From NCBI RefSeq assembly GCF_026183695.1, contig NZ_JAPFRD010000006.1, forward strand, positions 56,217 to 120,216: a DNA stretch of 64,000 nt, read 5' to 3'. The notes beneath the pieces are model-generated. The model saw only the letters and a program-made list of their open reading frames with translations, searched no databases and had not been told where the DNA came from. Below are positions 6,899 through 16,495 of the stretch, one piece after another. The position numbers and the translations under genes were made by a program. The stretch is from Alteromonas aquimaris. GTDB lineage: Bacteria > Pseudomonadota > Gammaproteobacteria > Enterobacterales > Alteromonadaceae. Each line of letters begins with the position of its first letter. Position 1 is the stretch's first letter.

Positions 6899-9193
6899 AT
6901 GAGCGACGATCCGCATTTTGAACGAGAGCAAGCAAAATACGAAAACCCGGTCGCCAGCCGTGAATTTTTACTCAAGGTACTCAACGAAAGTGAGCGGCCT
7001 TTGTCCTTTCTGGAAATTTGTAATGAAGTTAATGCGCAAGACGAGGACAGCCGTATAGGTATCCAGCGTCGTTTGCGCGCGATGGAACGTGAAGGCCAGG
7101 TAGAATTTACTAAGCATAAGAAATACGCGCCCGGCGATCAGTCAGCGCTTATCCGCGGAAAAATCATCGGGCATAGAGATGGCTACGCGTTTCTACGTCC
7201 CCAGGATAACTCTGGCGACTTATTCATCAGTAAAGGTCAAATGCAGCTCTTTCTGCACGATGATGAAGTTGAAGCGAAACAAAGCGGCACTGACCGTCGA
7301 GGACGCAGAGAAGCCTATATTACCCAGGTCATTACCCCCCGTGAGGAGCCTATTGTCGGCCGCTATTTTACGGAACAAGGGATTGGCGTGGTGATCCCTG
7401 ATGACAGTCGGATTAATCACGAAATTATCATTCCACCCGAACACGTAAACGGGGCCAGGATGGGGCAGGTGGTGGTAGTTGAGATTACTCAACGTCCGCG
7501 CCGCCGCGTCAATCCTGTGGGTAAAATAATCGAAGTGCTGGGCGAGCACTTAGCGCCAGGCATGGAAATAGAAATGGCGTTACGCACCTTCGATATTCCC
7601 CATGTATGGCCTAAAGCAGTGGAAAAACAAGTTGAAAATTTAGACGACCAGGTGCCAGAAAAAGCGAAAGACGGTCGTGTAGACTTAAGACAACTTCCTC
7701 TTGTAACCATTGATGGTGAAGATGCCCGAGATTTTGATGACGCAGTTTTCTGTGAACCGTTAGATAATGGTGGTTGGCAGCTATGGGTAGCCATAGCAGA
7801 TGTCAGTTACTATGTGCGTCCGGGTAATGCACTTGACACCGAAGCTCTAAACCGAGGGAACTCTGTATATTTCCCTGAACAGGTAATCCCTATGCTACCT
7901 GAGGTGTTATCAAACGGTTTGTGCTCCTTGAATCCCCAGGTGGATCGGTTGTGCATGGTCTGCGAAATGACCATCGGCAGTAATGGAAAGCTGCAATCCT
8001 ATCAATTTTACGAGGCGGTGATGAATTCACACGCTCGACTCACTTATAACAAAGTTTGGCGTATCTTGGAAGGCGATAAAGATCTTCATCAACGATACGA
8101 GCCACACGTGCCACATCTGCGCAATTTACACGAGTTGTATCGGACGTTGAAGAAAGCTCGGGCGCAGCGCGGTGCAATTGAGTTTGAGACACAGGAAAGT
8201 AAATTTGTTTTCAACGCTCAGCGTAAGATAGAGAATATCGTTCCACTCACACGCAATGATGCGCATAAAATCATCGAGGAGTGTATGATTTTGGCGAATG
8301 TGAGTGCGGCTAAATTCTTAGAGAAGCACAAAGCGCCGGCCTTGTACCGGGTTCATGATAAACCCGATGCTGACAGACTTACTGCATTTATCGCCTACTT
8401 GAGCGAAGTGGGTATTCCACATCAAATTCGCGAAGATGCAAAGCCAGCCGACTTTACCGATGTGGTGCTTAAAACCCAACAGCGTCCGGATCAGGAATTG
8501 ATTCAAACCATGCTGTTGCGCTCAATGAAGCAGGCAATTTATGATGGCGACAATATTGGTCATTTCGGTCTGGCACTAGATGCCTACGCCCATTTTACTT
8601 CGCCTATTAGACGCTACCCCGACCTAGTTGTGCACCGGGCTATAAAAGGTATCTTAGCCAAGCAGAAACTGAACGTGGCGGGTGCAAAAGCGTATACTGA
8701 GGAAGAGATAGAACAACTCGGTGAGCAGTGTTCAATGACTGAACGCCGCGCAGACGATGCCACGCGAGATGTAGCTGACTGGCTTAAATGCGAATTCATG
8801 CAAGACCATGTGGGGGCAACATTTGAGGGGGTGGTTAGCTCAGTCACCAATTTTGGGCTTTTTGTAAGGTTAACTGAATACCATATTGATGGTTTAATTC
8901 ACATCACCTCACTGGATAACGATTTCTATCATTATGATAATGTTAAACAGTGTTTGTTGGGTGAACAATCCGGCACTCAATTCAGACTGGGTGATGAACT
9001 TATGGTGAAAGTCGCTGCGGTTAACTTGGATGAACGTAAAATTGACTTGGTGTTGGATAATAAACTGTTAAAGAGTAACAAGGGTCGCAAAGTTACCGTA
9101 AAAACGGCAAAGAAAAAACCGCGTCGTCCCTCAGAAGATAAAAGTAAAAAAACTGCTCGCAAGCCAACAAAAGCTAAAGGAAAAAAACGATAA
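6899..9193 (+). CDS. rnr: ribonuclease R
   Basis: A 764-residue 3'-5' exoribonuclease that degrades structured RNA. Domain order: N-terminal winged helix (about 20-85), two cold-shock RNA-binding domains (about 85-250), the RNB catalytic domain with the metal-binding signature IDGEDARDFDDAVF near residue 270 and the late HFTSPIRRYPDLVVHRAIKG, one S1 domain (about 640-725, GVVSSVTNFGLFVRLTEYHI) and a lysine-rich tail (about 730-764). All domains are intact. The stop codon is immediately followed by the rlmB start with no gap, so the two are translationally linked, as in many gammaproteobacteria. Confidence 0.96.
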   Translation: MSDDPHFEREQAKYENPVASREFLLKVLNESERPLSFLEICNEVNAQDEDSRIGIQRRLRAMEREGQVEFTKHKKYAPGDQSALIRGKIIGHRDGYAFLRPQDNSGDLFISKGQMQLFLHDDEVEAKQSGTDRRGRREAYITQVITPREEPIVGRYFTEQGIGVVIPDDSRINHEIIIPPEHVNGARMGQVVVVEITQRPRRRVNPVGKIIEVLGEHLAPGMEIEMALRTFDIPHVWPKAVEKQVENLDDQVPEKAKDGRVDLRQLPLVTIDGEDARDFDDAVFCEPLDNGGWQLWVAIADVSYYVRPGNALDTEALNRGNSVYFPEQVIPMLPEVLSNGLCSLNPQVDRLCMVCEMTIGSNGKLQSYQFYEAVMNSHARLTYNKVWRILEGDKDLHQRYEPHVPHLRNLHELYRTLKKARAQRGAIEFETQESKFVFNAQRKIENIVPLTRNDAHKIIEECMILANVSAAKFLEKHKAPALYRVHDKPDADRLTAFIAYLSEVGIPHQIREDAKPADFTDVVLKTQQRPDQELIQTMLLRSMKQAIYDGDNIGHFGLALDAYAHFTSPIRRYPDLVVHRAIKGILAKQKLNVAGAKAYTEEEIEQLGEQCSMTERRADDATRDVADWLKCEFMQDHVGATFEGVVSSVTNFGLFVRLTEYHIDGLIHITSLDNDFYHYDNVKQCLLGEQSGTQFRLGDELMVKVAAVNLDERKIDLVLDNKLLKSNKGRKVTVKTAKKKPRRPSEDKSKKTARKPTKAKGKKR

Positions 9194-9934
9194 ATGGCCC
9201 AACAAGAATGGTTATACGGCATCCATGCATTATCCGCTGTGGTAGCTAAGGAACCCGAGCGGTTAATCGAGGTACTGGTCCTCAAGGGCCGCGATGATGA
9301 CCGTTTACATGCATTGATCAATGAAATTCGACGCCTGGGTATCAGTCTTCAGTTTTGTCATCGCAAGGTATTAGATGCCAAAGTGGAAGGGGAACAACAT
9401 CAGGGGATAGTTGCTCGAGCTAAACCAGCAAAAGCATTAACCGAAAATGATCTTGATGAAATCCTGCGTACGCATAAACAACCCTTCTTATTAATCCTTG
9501 ATGGAATTACTGATCCACATAACCTTGGTGCATGTTTGCGAAGCGCCGATGCTGCCGGGGTGCATGCAGTGATTGCACCAAAGGATAAATCAGCAAGTTT
9601 GACGGGCACGGTGAGAAAGGTGGCCTGTGGAGCAGCAGAAAGTATTCCGTTTATTCAGGTTACCAACCTGGCCCGAACATTACAGGATCTGCAATCAAAA
9701 GGGGTCTGGGTGATAGGAACCGCAGGTGAAACTGATAAATCAGTGTTTGATTGCAAGCTTAGTGGACCGCTGGCTCTGGTGATGGGAGCAGAAGGGAAAG
9801 GGATGCGCCGTCTAACTAAAGAGCGTTGTGACGAGTTGGTTAAATTGCCCATGGCTGGCAGCGTGTCCAGCTTAAATGTGTCGGTTGCTACAGGAATATG
9901 CCTTTACGAAGCAGTAAGGCAACGCCAACAATAA
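9194..9934 (+). CDS. rlmB: 23S rRNA (guanosine-2'-O-)-methyltransferase
   Basis: SpoU-family enzyme that methylates the 2'-hydroxyl of G2251 in 23S rRNA. The 246-residue product has the N-terminal substrate-binding domain ([20 protein letters not shown]) and the trefoil-knot SPOUT domain with its three motifs: [13 protein letters not shown] near residue 113, [14 protein letters not shown] near 195 and [20 protein letters not shown] near 216-235. Length is close to the E. coli protein (243). It begins directly after the rnr stop codon. No rho-independent terminator is evident in the first 60 nt after the stop. Confidence 0.95.
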   Translation: MAQQEWLYGIHALSAVVAKEPERLIEVLVLKGRDDDRLHALINEIRRLGISLQFCHRKVLDAKVEGEQHQGIVARAKPAKALTENDLDEILRTHKQPFLLILDGITDPHNLGACLRSADAAGVHAVIAPKDKSASLTGTVRKVACGAAESIPFIQVTNLARTLQDLQSKGVWVIGTAGETDKSVFDCKLSGPLALVMGAEGKGMRRLTKERCDELVKLPMAGSVSSLNVSVATGICLYEAVRQRQQ

Positions 9935-10459
9935 ACTATCCATTAGCTGGTTAATATTTGTACATATATCTTTACGAATTCATTTCTTTTTGTAATAAAT
10001 TGTTAAAAAACGTTACTGATTTTTTATGATTTATACATTACGCTAATTTCTCGCATTTATTTTTTATCTGTATTCAATAAACTGTAGCTTATATGTCATT
10101 GCATCGTTGCATCAACATATTCGCAACACATGTCACTTAAAATTGGGTGGGCTTAAACGCATTAGTCATCCTGCAGCATTCCTGGCAAATCTTGTCGTAA
10201 CAGGAAATTAATTAGCAAACTAAATTAGCAACGCACGCCTAGCGCGTGGTCGCACCATTCTTCCTTAAACGGAAGCTGCTGCTAACGTACAGCAGAAAAC
10301 TGGTCTGACAGACGTGGTTTTTGCTTATGAGACAACCAAGGAGTGGTTGCGGTACTTCCTGAGCTTAGTCAAATGCCAGGCCACTCACTCAAGCCCTGAA
10401 AATTAGCACCAATTAAAGAGTGCGGGCGGTTAACAACAAGTAACAAGTTAGGAACATCA
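9935..10459 (+). promoter_or_regulatory. long leader region of the subtilisin-like protease, with serial hairpins
   Basis: This 525-nt gap has no gene. The first ~200 nt are AT-rich and probably hold the promoter; TATACA at 10032 is one possible -10. From about 10245 hairpins follow one another: TGGT/ACCA, CTTCC/GGAAG (10260-10275), CTGCTG/CAGCAG (10276-10295), GTCTG/CAGAC (10303-10313) and CAACCA/TGGTTG with the loop AGGAG (10333-10349). The last resembles a CsrA/RsmA target, a GGA exposed in a hairpin loop. A long structured 5' leader suggests post-transcriptional control of the protease (inference). Confidence 0.45.
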
Positions 10460-12088
10460 ATGAAGGAAATTAACCCTTTAACCAAACAAGCAGCTCTCGC
10501 TGCAACCCTTACACTTTTAAGTGTATCAGTAGGCGCTGCAGTCAATAAGCCTGTTGAAGTAAAAAACCAACCACAAGATATGCGTACTTTGCTAAAAGAG
10601 CGCTTTGAAATGTCGCGACAAGAGCTTGCGGAAGAGCGCTATATTATTGAGTTTAAAGAGGACGCGAAAGACGTATCGGTGATGCAAGATGGTACCCCTC
10701 AAAGTAACGGCAAAGGAAAAGGTGTCTTCAATGCCAATGCAGCGAAATCGTTTGTCAATAAAATGGGCGCTAAAGCCAAGAAAGTGCTTAGTGAGCAACG
10801 AATGGTAGCGGCAACCATGAATCGAAGTGTACTCAATAAACTTCGTAACAATCCGAATGTCGCTAATATATCACTCGACGCGAAGAGAAAACCGCTGGCG
10901 CAAACTGTGCCCTACGGCTACAACATGGTGCAAGCAAATCAGTTGTCACAGAATAACACCAGCGCAAGAAAAGTCTGTGTCATTGATACAGGTTATAACT
11001 TGGGGCACCCAGACTTACCTGATCAGAATAATGGTGTGACAGGGGAATCTAACACAACTGCTGTAGGCAACTGGTACAACGATGGTAATGGCCACGGCAC
11101 CCATGTGGCCGGCACAATTGCCGCTTATGACAATACGCAAGGTGTCATCGGCGTTTATCCTGGTGTCAATCTGCATATTGTTAAAATTTTTGATGATAAT
11201 GGGAACTGGACCTTTTCATCGGATTTGATTGCCGCAATCAACCAATGTAAAAGTGCAGGTGCGAACGTTGTCAATATGAGCTTAGGCGGTAGTTCTTCGT
11301 CAACCGCTGAACGCAATGCGATGAATGGATTTGAAGCAGACGGCATCTTACTGGTCGCCGCGGCAGGTAACAGTGGTAATAGCTCATTGTCCTATCCTGC
11401 TTCTTACGATGCGGTAATGTCAGTTGCAGCAGTGGGCTCAAATGAGAGCAGAGCAAGTTACTCTCAGTATAACTCGCAAGTAGAAATCGCTGCACCAGGG
11501 AGTTCTGTTTATTCTACCTATCCTACCAATACTTACGCAACGCTAAGCGGTACATCTATGGCCACGCCTCACGTGGCGGGCGCGTCGGCGCTGGTGTGGA
11601 GCTTCTTCCCGCAGTGTACGAACACGCAGATCCGAGCTGCCATTAATGCTACCGCAAAAGACAAGGGAACGGCGGGCCGCGATAATTTCTATGGCTATGG
11701 CATCATTCAGGTTGCAGATGCATATGACTATCTTAATACACACGGCTGCAGCGGAAGTGGCGGTGGTGGTGGCGGCGGTGGTGTAGAGCCCGTGTCCGGC
11801 CAGCTTACCAACCTCTCAGGATCCTGGGGCACGTGGAAGCGTTATACATGGGATATACCTGCTGGCGTCACTACCATGACGGTCTCCATTTCCGGTGGGA
11901 CGGGAGATGCGGACCTCTATATGCGGTTAGGCGCTCAGCCCACCACTTCAAGTTGGGATTGTCGTCCTTATAAAAACGGCAATAATGAAACCTGTACCTT
12001 CACTAACCCGTCGTCGGGTACCTGGCATATCGGCATCCGCGCCTATTCATCCTATAGCGGGGTGACGATGGATTATTCTTACGAATAA
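10460..12088 (+). CDS. secreted subtilisin-like serine protease (S8) with C-terminal PPC domain
   Basis: Extracellular protease of 542 residues. Order: signal peptide (about 1-27, ending VGAA), an I9-type inhibitory propeptide (about 55-140), the S8 catalytic domain, an eight-glycine linker (about 435-443) and a PPC beta-sandwich (about 450-542, SGGTGDADLYMRLG) that is usually removed during maturation. The catalytic triad is visible as Asp176 in VIDTGY, His212 in NGHGTHVAGT and Ser366 in SGTSMATPHVAG, with an oxyanion-hole Asn in AAAGNSGN near residue 302. All are present, so the enzyme should be active. It has its own leader upstream and a terminator downstream, so it is a single-gene unit. 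A nutrient-scavenging role is likely. Confidence 0.94.
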   Translation: MKEINPLTKQAALAATLTLLSVSVGAAVNKPVEVKNQPQDMRTLLKERFEMSRQELAEERYIIEFKEDAKDVSVMQDGTPQSNGKGKGVFNANAAKSFVNKMGAKAKKVLSEQRMVAATMNRSVLNKLRNNPNVANISLDAKRKPLAQTVPYGYNMVQANQLSQNNTSARKVCVIDTGYNLGHPDLPDQNNGVTGESNTTAVGNWYNDGNGHGTHVAGTIAAYDNTQGVIGVYPGVNLHIVKIFDDNGNWTFSSDLIAAINQCKSAGANVVNMSLGGSSSSTAERNAMNGFEADGILLVAAAGNSGNSSLSYPASYDAVMSVAAVGSNESRASYSQYNSQVEIAAPGSSVYSTYPTNTYATLSGTSMATPHVAGASALVWSFFPQCTNTQIRAAINATAKDKGTAGRDNFYGYGIIQVADAYDYLNTHGCSGSGGGGGGGGVEPVSGQLTNLSGSWGTWKRYTWDIPAGVTTMTVSISGGTGDADLYMRLGAQPTTSSWDCRPYKNGNNETCTFTNPSSGTWHIGIRAYSSYSGVTMDYSYE

Positions 12089-12114
12089 ACGCTCGTGTTG
12101 CAGTCACTATATTA

Positions 12115-12141
12115 CAAGCCCGGATTTCCGGGCTTGTTTTT
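12115..12141 (+). terminator. rho-independent terminator of the protease gene
   Basis: Perfect 9-bp stem CAAGCCCGG/CCGGGCTTG with loop ATTT, followed by five T, 26 nt after the protease stop codon. Confidence 0.9.
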
Positions 12142-12234
12142 ATCAAGACTTTAAAAGAATGTTATTTGTGTAGAATCCTGCTAGTAAGCTACGCTTAGCT
12201 ACTGACTTAGCTTAAGATTATCGATACCTATTGC

Positions 12235-14304
12235 ATGAAAATACTGCGTACACTTCATACCATCTCTTCAGATACAAACCTATCCTTCGAAGATAAACTG
12301 AAGCGGCTGCTTGATTTAGGCTGTAACTTATTAAATATGCCGGTTGGAGTAGTGAGCAAGATAGAAAATAATCAATACACCGTTATCGCGGCAAGTGCGC
12401 AGCATGATTCCCTGAAAGTGGGGGCAGAATTTGTTCTTAACAGTACTTTTTGTGCAGATACTATCCATGCAAAGACCGTTGTAAGTTACTACGATATTAA
12501 CCAGATACGCAGCAACCACCCCGTCGCTGAGTTTTTCCAATTGTATTCCTACATCGGTATTCCACTAACGGTTAATGGAAAGCTTTTTGGTACGGTCAGT
12601 TTTTTATCACCCACCGCCCGTGCGCACCCATTTATTGAAGCGGAACAGGATTATGTCATCTTGCTGTCAGAATGGATAAGCACCGAATTAAGCCGAAAAT
12701 TCGCATTTGATAGTGTCAGCGAACAAAATGAAACATTGTCGCGCCAGAATAAAATGCTTAATCAGATGAGTGAGCTTGCAGGTGTCGGCACCTGGGAAAT
12801 TGACGTGCGCACGAATAAAGTGCATTGGTCAAAAGCGCTGAAAAAATTGTATGAGCTTCCCCCTGATTTCGACGTATCACTGGAAGCGGCTATAAATATT
12901 ATCAAATATGAAAAAGAAAGAGACCGTGTAGCGAATTTGATAACCCACTGCATTCAAACGGGTACACCTATTTCTACTGAAATAGAAGCAGTCACGACTA
13001 CTGGGAAATCGCTGTGGGTAGCCATCAGAGCTCAAGCGGAATTTGAAAACGGTGTCTGTACCCGGGTATTGGGCGCTTCCCAAGACATCACTAAACAAGT
13101 TCATATCAGCATGGACTTAGAGCATAAACGTCAAATTGCCGAGCAAGCTCTGCAGGCAAGAAGTCAATTCCTGGCCAATATGAGCCATGAAATTCGCACA
13201 CCAATCAATGGGGTGTTGGGCATGCTGGCATCCTTATCTAAAACCAACCTGTCTGACAAACAACAAGAGTTGTGTTGCATCGCCCATGAAAGTGCGGCGA
13301 CGCTGTTAGGATTGATCAATGATATTCTTGATTTCTCAAAAATTGATGCAGGAGAAATGACGCTGGAAAACGTCCCGATCAATCTAGGTGCGTTAATTGA
13401 AAAGCAGGTTAAGGTGTTTGAGCATACCGCCAAGAAAAAGGGCATCCAGTTACTGACAGATGTTGAAGCAGTAAAACCGCTAAGGGTGCAGGGAGATCCT
13501 GTGCGTATCCAACAAATACTGACTAATTTAATTAATAATGCGGTTAAATTTACGCACCAAGGTGTAGTAAAGGTGAAAGCTCGTGCCCTTACTCAACCAC
13601 ACAACAGATATCTTATTCATTTGAACGTTGAAGATACGGGTATTGGGATAGAAGAAGAGCGCCTGCAAGGCATTTTTTCGCCATTTCAACAGGGAGACAG
13701 CGCAACTACACGAGAATTTGGCGGTACAGGTTTGGGCTTATCCATCATCTCTCAAATCGCGGAAATGATGGGAGGAGGGATTCGAGTTAAAAGTCGACCA
13801 GGCGAAGGCTCGACTTTCACCGTGACCCTTCAACTTAGCCAGGCTGATGATGCAGCGATGTTGCCACCTGCAGAAACAGTATCCGAGATGAAGTCTCTTG
13901 CTGGCTATCGAATACTTGTAGTTGAAGATAACACCATTAACCAGATCGTAATTACCGAACAGTTAAATGAACTTGAGGTAAGTATAGATCTGGCAGATAA
14001 CGGACAGGTTGCGGTTGACAAAGTAGCCCAATCGTTAGCGACTAATCAGCTTTACGACTTGATTTTAATGGACTGTCAAATGCCCATTATGGATGGATAC
14101 ACTGCCGCAGCTAAAATAAGAGCGCTGGGTAACGCAGCTTCATCGATTCCAATTATTGCGCTTACTGCCAACGTGTTGGCAGGGGAAAGAGAAAAATGCG
14201 CAGCCGCTGGTATGGATGACTATTTATCAAAACCCATTAATGTCAGTCGTCTAAGCGCGTGTCTGCAGCGATTTCTCCAGTGCGGGGCAAGCGTTGAAAA
14301 ATAG
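12235..14304 (+). CDS. hybrid sensor histidine kinase (GAF-PAS-HisKA-HATPase-REC)
   Basis: Cytosolic 689-residue hybrid kinase with no transmembrane segment. An N-terminal GAF domain (about 1-155) is followed by a PAS domain (about 175-290, LAGVGTWEIDVRTNKVHWSK, closing with GASQDITK). The dimerisation domain has the phosphorylated His318 in NMSHEIRTPINGVLG. The ATPase domain carries the N box (QQILTNLINNAVKF near 425), DTGIGI and GGTGLGLSI. A C-terminal receiver (about 555-680) has Asp613 in LILMDCQMPIMDGY and the Lys of LSKPIN. No output regulator is adjacent, so it probably phosphorelays to an unlinked partner. No clear ribosome site precedes the ATG. It occupies the place just upstream of rplN where S10-operon genes usually end. 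Confidence 0.92.
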   Translation: MKILRTLHTISSDTNLSFEDKLKRLLDLGCNLLNMPVGVVSKIENNQYTVIAASAQHDSLKVGAEFVLNSTFCADTIHAKTVVSYYDINQIRSNHPVAEFFQLYSYIGIPLTVNGKLFGTVSFLSPTARAHPFIEAEQDYVILLSEWISTELSRKFAFDSVSEQNETLSRQNKMLNQMSELAGVGTWEIDVRTNKVHWSKALKKLYELPPDFDVSLEAAINIIKYEKERDRVANLITHCIQTGTPISTEIEAVTTTGKSLWVAIRAQAEFENGVCTRVLGASQDITKQVHISMDLEHKRQIAEQALQARSQFLANMSHEIRTPINGVLGMLASLSKTNLSDKQQELCCIAHESAATLLGLINDILDFSKIDAGEMTLENVPINLGALIEKQVKVFEHTAKKKGIQLLTDVEAVKPLRVQGDPVRIQQILTNLINNAVKFTHQGVVKVKARALTQPHNRYLIHLNVEDTGIGIEEERLQGIFSPFQQGDSATTREFGGTGLGLSIISQIAEMMGGGIRVKSRPGEGSTFTVTLQLSQADDAAMLPPAETVSEMKSLAGYRILVVEDNTINQIVITEQLNELEVSIDLADNGQVAVDKVAQSLATNQLYDLILMDCQMPIMDGYTAAAKIRALGNAASSIPIIALTANVLAGEREKCAAAGMDDYLSKPINVSRLSACLQRFLQCGASVEK

Positions 14305-14392
14305 CAAATGCCAGGGTTAGGACCGCGTCGTTTCTGCAAACATGATCGCTTAAAATTAATTCAAATTTGACCTATCACTCACCTATCTTTTC

Positions 14393-14401
14393 TGTTATCA
14401 T
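14393..14401 (+). promoter_or_regulatory. candidate extended -10 promoter of the spc operon
   Basis: TGTTATCAT (14393-14401) fits an extended -10 (TG-N-TATCAT). TTGACC lies upstream at 14367 but with 23 nt spacing, too far for a normal -35. It is about 105 nt before the rplN start. Confidence 0.35.
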
Positions 14402-14447
14402 TTCGCGCCCTTTTTATGGGGGTATGGTTAAAAAATGGCTAATGTGG

Positions 14448-14483
14448 TCGTTTTTTTAGCAGCATAAACGACTCGGGAGAGTC
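14448..14483 (+). promoter_or_regulatory. two leader hairpins upstream of rplN
   Basis: GTCGTTT pairs with AAACGAC across a 12-nt loop, and directly afterwards GACTC (14470-14474) pairs with GAGTC (14479-14483) around GGGA. The two stems share a few bases and could be alternative folds. They lie just before the rplN ribosome site, so a leader role for the operon is possible but unproven. Confidence 0.35.
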
Positions 14484-14507
14484 TTAATTTAATAGCGGAG
14501 CACTAAC

Positions 14508-14876
14508 ATGATCCAAATGCAAACTAACCTGGATGTAGCCGACAACAGCGGCGCTCGCAGGGTTCAGTGTATTAAGGTTCTTGGTGGCTCGCATCGCCGT
14601 TATGCAGGTATCGGTGACATCATCAAAGTTACTGTTAAGGAAGCAATTCCTCGCGGTAAAGTTAAAAAAGGTGACGTACTGAACGCAGTGGTGGTGCGTA
14701 CTAGAAAAGGCGTTCGTCGTGCAGATGGTTCTACCATCCGTTTCGATAATAACGCGGCTGTTTTGTTGAATAGCAACAAGCAACCAATTGGTACGCGTAT
14801 CTTTGGCCCGGTTACACGTGAGCTTCGAAGTGATAACTTCATGAAGATTATCTCACTGGCCCCAGAGGTACTATAA
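14508..14876 (+). CDS. rplN: 50S ribosomal protein L14
   Basis: Large-subunit protein (122 aa) contacting 16S rRNA across the subunit interface. The start [20 protein letters not shown] and the segments [21 protein letters not shown] and [17 protein letters not shown] match the family end to end. It opens the spc operon and is preceded by GGAG 9 nt upstream. In most gammaproteobacteria rpsQ of the S10 operon comes immediately before; here the nearest upstream gene is a histidine kinase, so transcription must start from the 203-nt gap. Confidence 0.98.
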   Translation: MIQMQTNLDVADNSGARRVQCIKVLGGSHRRYAGIGDIIKVTVKEAIPRGKVKKGDVLNAVVVRTRKGVRRADGSTIRFDNNAAVLLNSNKQPIGTRIFGPVTRELRSDNFMKIISLAPEVL

Positions 14877-14888
14877 GGAGTCACGATA

Positions 14889-15203
14889 ATGGCTAGAAAA
14901 ATTCGTCGTGATGATGAAGTAGTCGTATTAGCGGGTAAAGACAAAGGCAAACAAGGCAAAGTCCTTAAAGTGCTTGTGGCTGATAACCGCGTAGTTGTAG
15001 AAGGTGTAAACCTTGTCAAGAAACACCAGAAGCCTAACCCACAAGCGGGTGAAGCAGGCGGTATTATTGAAAAGGAAGCTTCTATTCACGTTTCTAATGT
15101 CGCGATTGTTAACCCGGCAACGGGTAAAGCGGATCGCGTTGGTTTCCGTATGGAAAACGAGAAGAAAGTTCGTTTCTTCAAGTCCAACGGTGAACTTGTT
15201 TAA
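14889..15203 (+). CDS. rplX: 50S ribosomal protein L24
   Basis: A 104-residue early-assembly protein with a KOW motif ([20 protein letters not shown], about residues 9-28) followed by the conserved [10 protein letters not shown] and [10 protein letters not shown]. Length equals that of E. coli L24. The gap from rplN is 12 nt and the ribosome site is AAGGAGT overlapping the rplN end. In E. coli, protein S8 represses the operon by binding RNA at the rplX-rplE junction; that gap is 16 nt here, and I could not confirm the target fold by eye. Confidence 0.97.
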   Translation: MARKIRRDDEVVVLAGKDKGKQGKVLKVLVADNRVVVEGVNLVKKHQKPNPQAGEAGGIIEKEASIHVSNVAIVNPATGKADRVGFRMENEKKVRFFKSNGELV

Positions 15204-15219
15204 TTAATTGGAGAGTACG

Positions 15220-15759
15220 ATGGCGAAACTGCATGATTTCTATAAAGAAACAGTAGTAGCTGAACTTGCTAAGCAGTTCGGGTACCAAAGCGTCATGCAA
15301 GTCCCTCGGATTGAAAAAATCACTCTAAACATGGGTTTAGGTGAAGCAGTTGCTGATAAAAAGGTGCTTGAGAATGCTCAAGCTGACATGGCGGCTATCG
15401 CTGGTCAAAAGCCTATTGTCACGGTTGCAAGAAAATCTGTAGCGGGTTTTAAAATCCGTGAAGGTTATCCGATTGGCTGTAAAGTAACCCTACGCGGTGA
15501 GCGTATGTGGGAATTCCTTGAGCGTTTGATTTCAATCGCTATTCCACGTATCCGTGACTTCCGCGGTTTAAACCCGAAGTCGTTTGACGGCCGTGGTAAC
15601 TACAGCATGGGCGTGCGTGAGCAAATCATTTTCCCTGAAATCGATTTCGATAAAGTGGATAAGGTTCGCGGTATGGATATTACTATCACTACCAGTGCGA
15701 ACTCGAATGAAGAAGCACGTGCTCTGTTGACTGCGTTCAACTTCCCATTCAAAAAATAA
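15220..15759 (+). CDS. rplE: 50S ribosomal protein L5
   Basis: A 179-residue protein binding 5S rRNA and the P-site tRNA region. The ATG at 15220 is preferred over an in-frame TTG twelve bases earlier because the ribosome site TTGGAGAG lies between them and the product then begins [10 protein letters not shown] and has exactly the E. coli length. Family landmarks include [34 protein letters not shown] and [19 protein letters not shown]. Confidence 0.97.
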   Translation: MAKLHDFYKETVVAELAKQFGYQSVMQVPRIEKITLNMGLGEAVADKKVLENAQADMAAIAGQKPIVTVARKSVAGFKIREGYPIGCKVTLRGERMWEFLERLISIAIPRIRDFRGLNPKSFDGRGNYSMGVREQIIFPEIDFDKVDKVRGMDITITTSANSNEEARALLTAFNFPFKK

Positions 15760-15770
15760 GGTGTAGGGTT

Positions 15771-16076
15771 ATGGCAAAAGAATCAATGAAGGCCCGTGAA
15801 GTTAAGCGTGCAAAGCTTGTTGCTAAGTACGCTGAAAAACGTGCCGAACTTAAAGCGATTATCAGCGATGTTAACGTCTCTGAAGAAGAGCGTTGGGATG
15901 CTGTGCTTAAGCTACAACAACTACCACGTGACTCAAGTAAAGCACGTCAGCAAAATCGCTGTCGTATTACTGGGCGTCCACATGGTTACCTACGCAAATT
16001 TGGTCTAAGCCGCATTAAGCTGCGTGAAGCAGCAATGCGCGGTGAAGTCCCTGGCCTTAAAAAAGCCAGCTGGTAA
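15771..16076 (+). CDS. rpsN: 30S ribosomal protein S14
   Basis: A 101-residue small-subunit protein of the long, zinc-independent type: the CxxC pairs of the short type are replaced, leaving a single Cys in [20 protein letters not shown]. It starts 11 nt after rplE behind an AGGTGTAGGG ribosome site. Because this form needs no zinc, no paralogue is expected for zinc shortage. Confidence 0.97.
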   Translation: MAKESMKAREVKRAKLVAKYAEKRAELKAIISDVNVSEEERWDAVLKLQQLPRDSSKARQQNRCRITGRPHGYLRKFGLSRIKLREAAMRGEVPGLKKASW

Positions 16077-16088
16077 GGAGTAGCTGAT

Positions 16089-16481
16089 ATGAGCATGCAA
16101 GATCCTATCGCGGATATGTTTACCCGCATCCGTAACGGCCAAATGGCACAGAAAGTTTCTGTTGTTATGCCTTCTTCTAAGCTTCGCACTGCAATTTGTG
16201 AAGTGCTAAAAGCAGAAGGTTACATCACAGATTATGCTGTGTCTGGTGACGTTAAGCCTGCACTTGAAGTTACGTTAAAGTACTTCGAAGGCAAGCAAGT
16301 AATTGACACTATCGAACGTGTAAGCCGTCCTGGTCTGCGCATCTATAAGAAAAAAGATGAGCTTCCAAAAGTACTAGGTGGTTTAGGTGTGGCTATCGTG
16401 TCAACTTCTAAAGGTGTGATGACCGACCGTGCCGCGCGTAAAGCTGGTATGGGTGGTGAGATCATCGGTTATGTAGCGTAA
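16089..16481 (+). CDS. rpsH: 30S ribosomal protein S8
   Basis: A 130-residue primary 16S rRNA-binding protein; in E. coli it is also the translational repressor of the spc operon. It starts [18 protein letters not shown] and ends with the conserved [22 protein letters not shown]. Length equals the E. coli protein. An AAGGAG site lies upstream, overlapping the rpsN stop region. Confidence 0.97.
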   Translation: MSMQDPIADMFTRIRNGQMAQKVSVVMPSSKLRTAICEVLKAEGYITDYAVSGDVKPALEVTLKYFEGKQVIDTIERVSRPGLRIYKKKDELPKVLGGLGVAIVSTSKGVMTDRAARKAGMGGEIIGYVA

Positions 16482-16495
16482 TCGGAGGAGTTGAA

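Noticed and set aside
14367..14401. TTGACC as -35 of the rplN promoter
   Set aside because: Spacing to the TATCAT hexamer is 23 nt, outside the usual 16-18.
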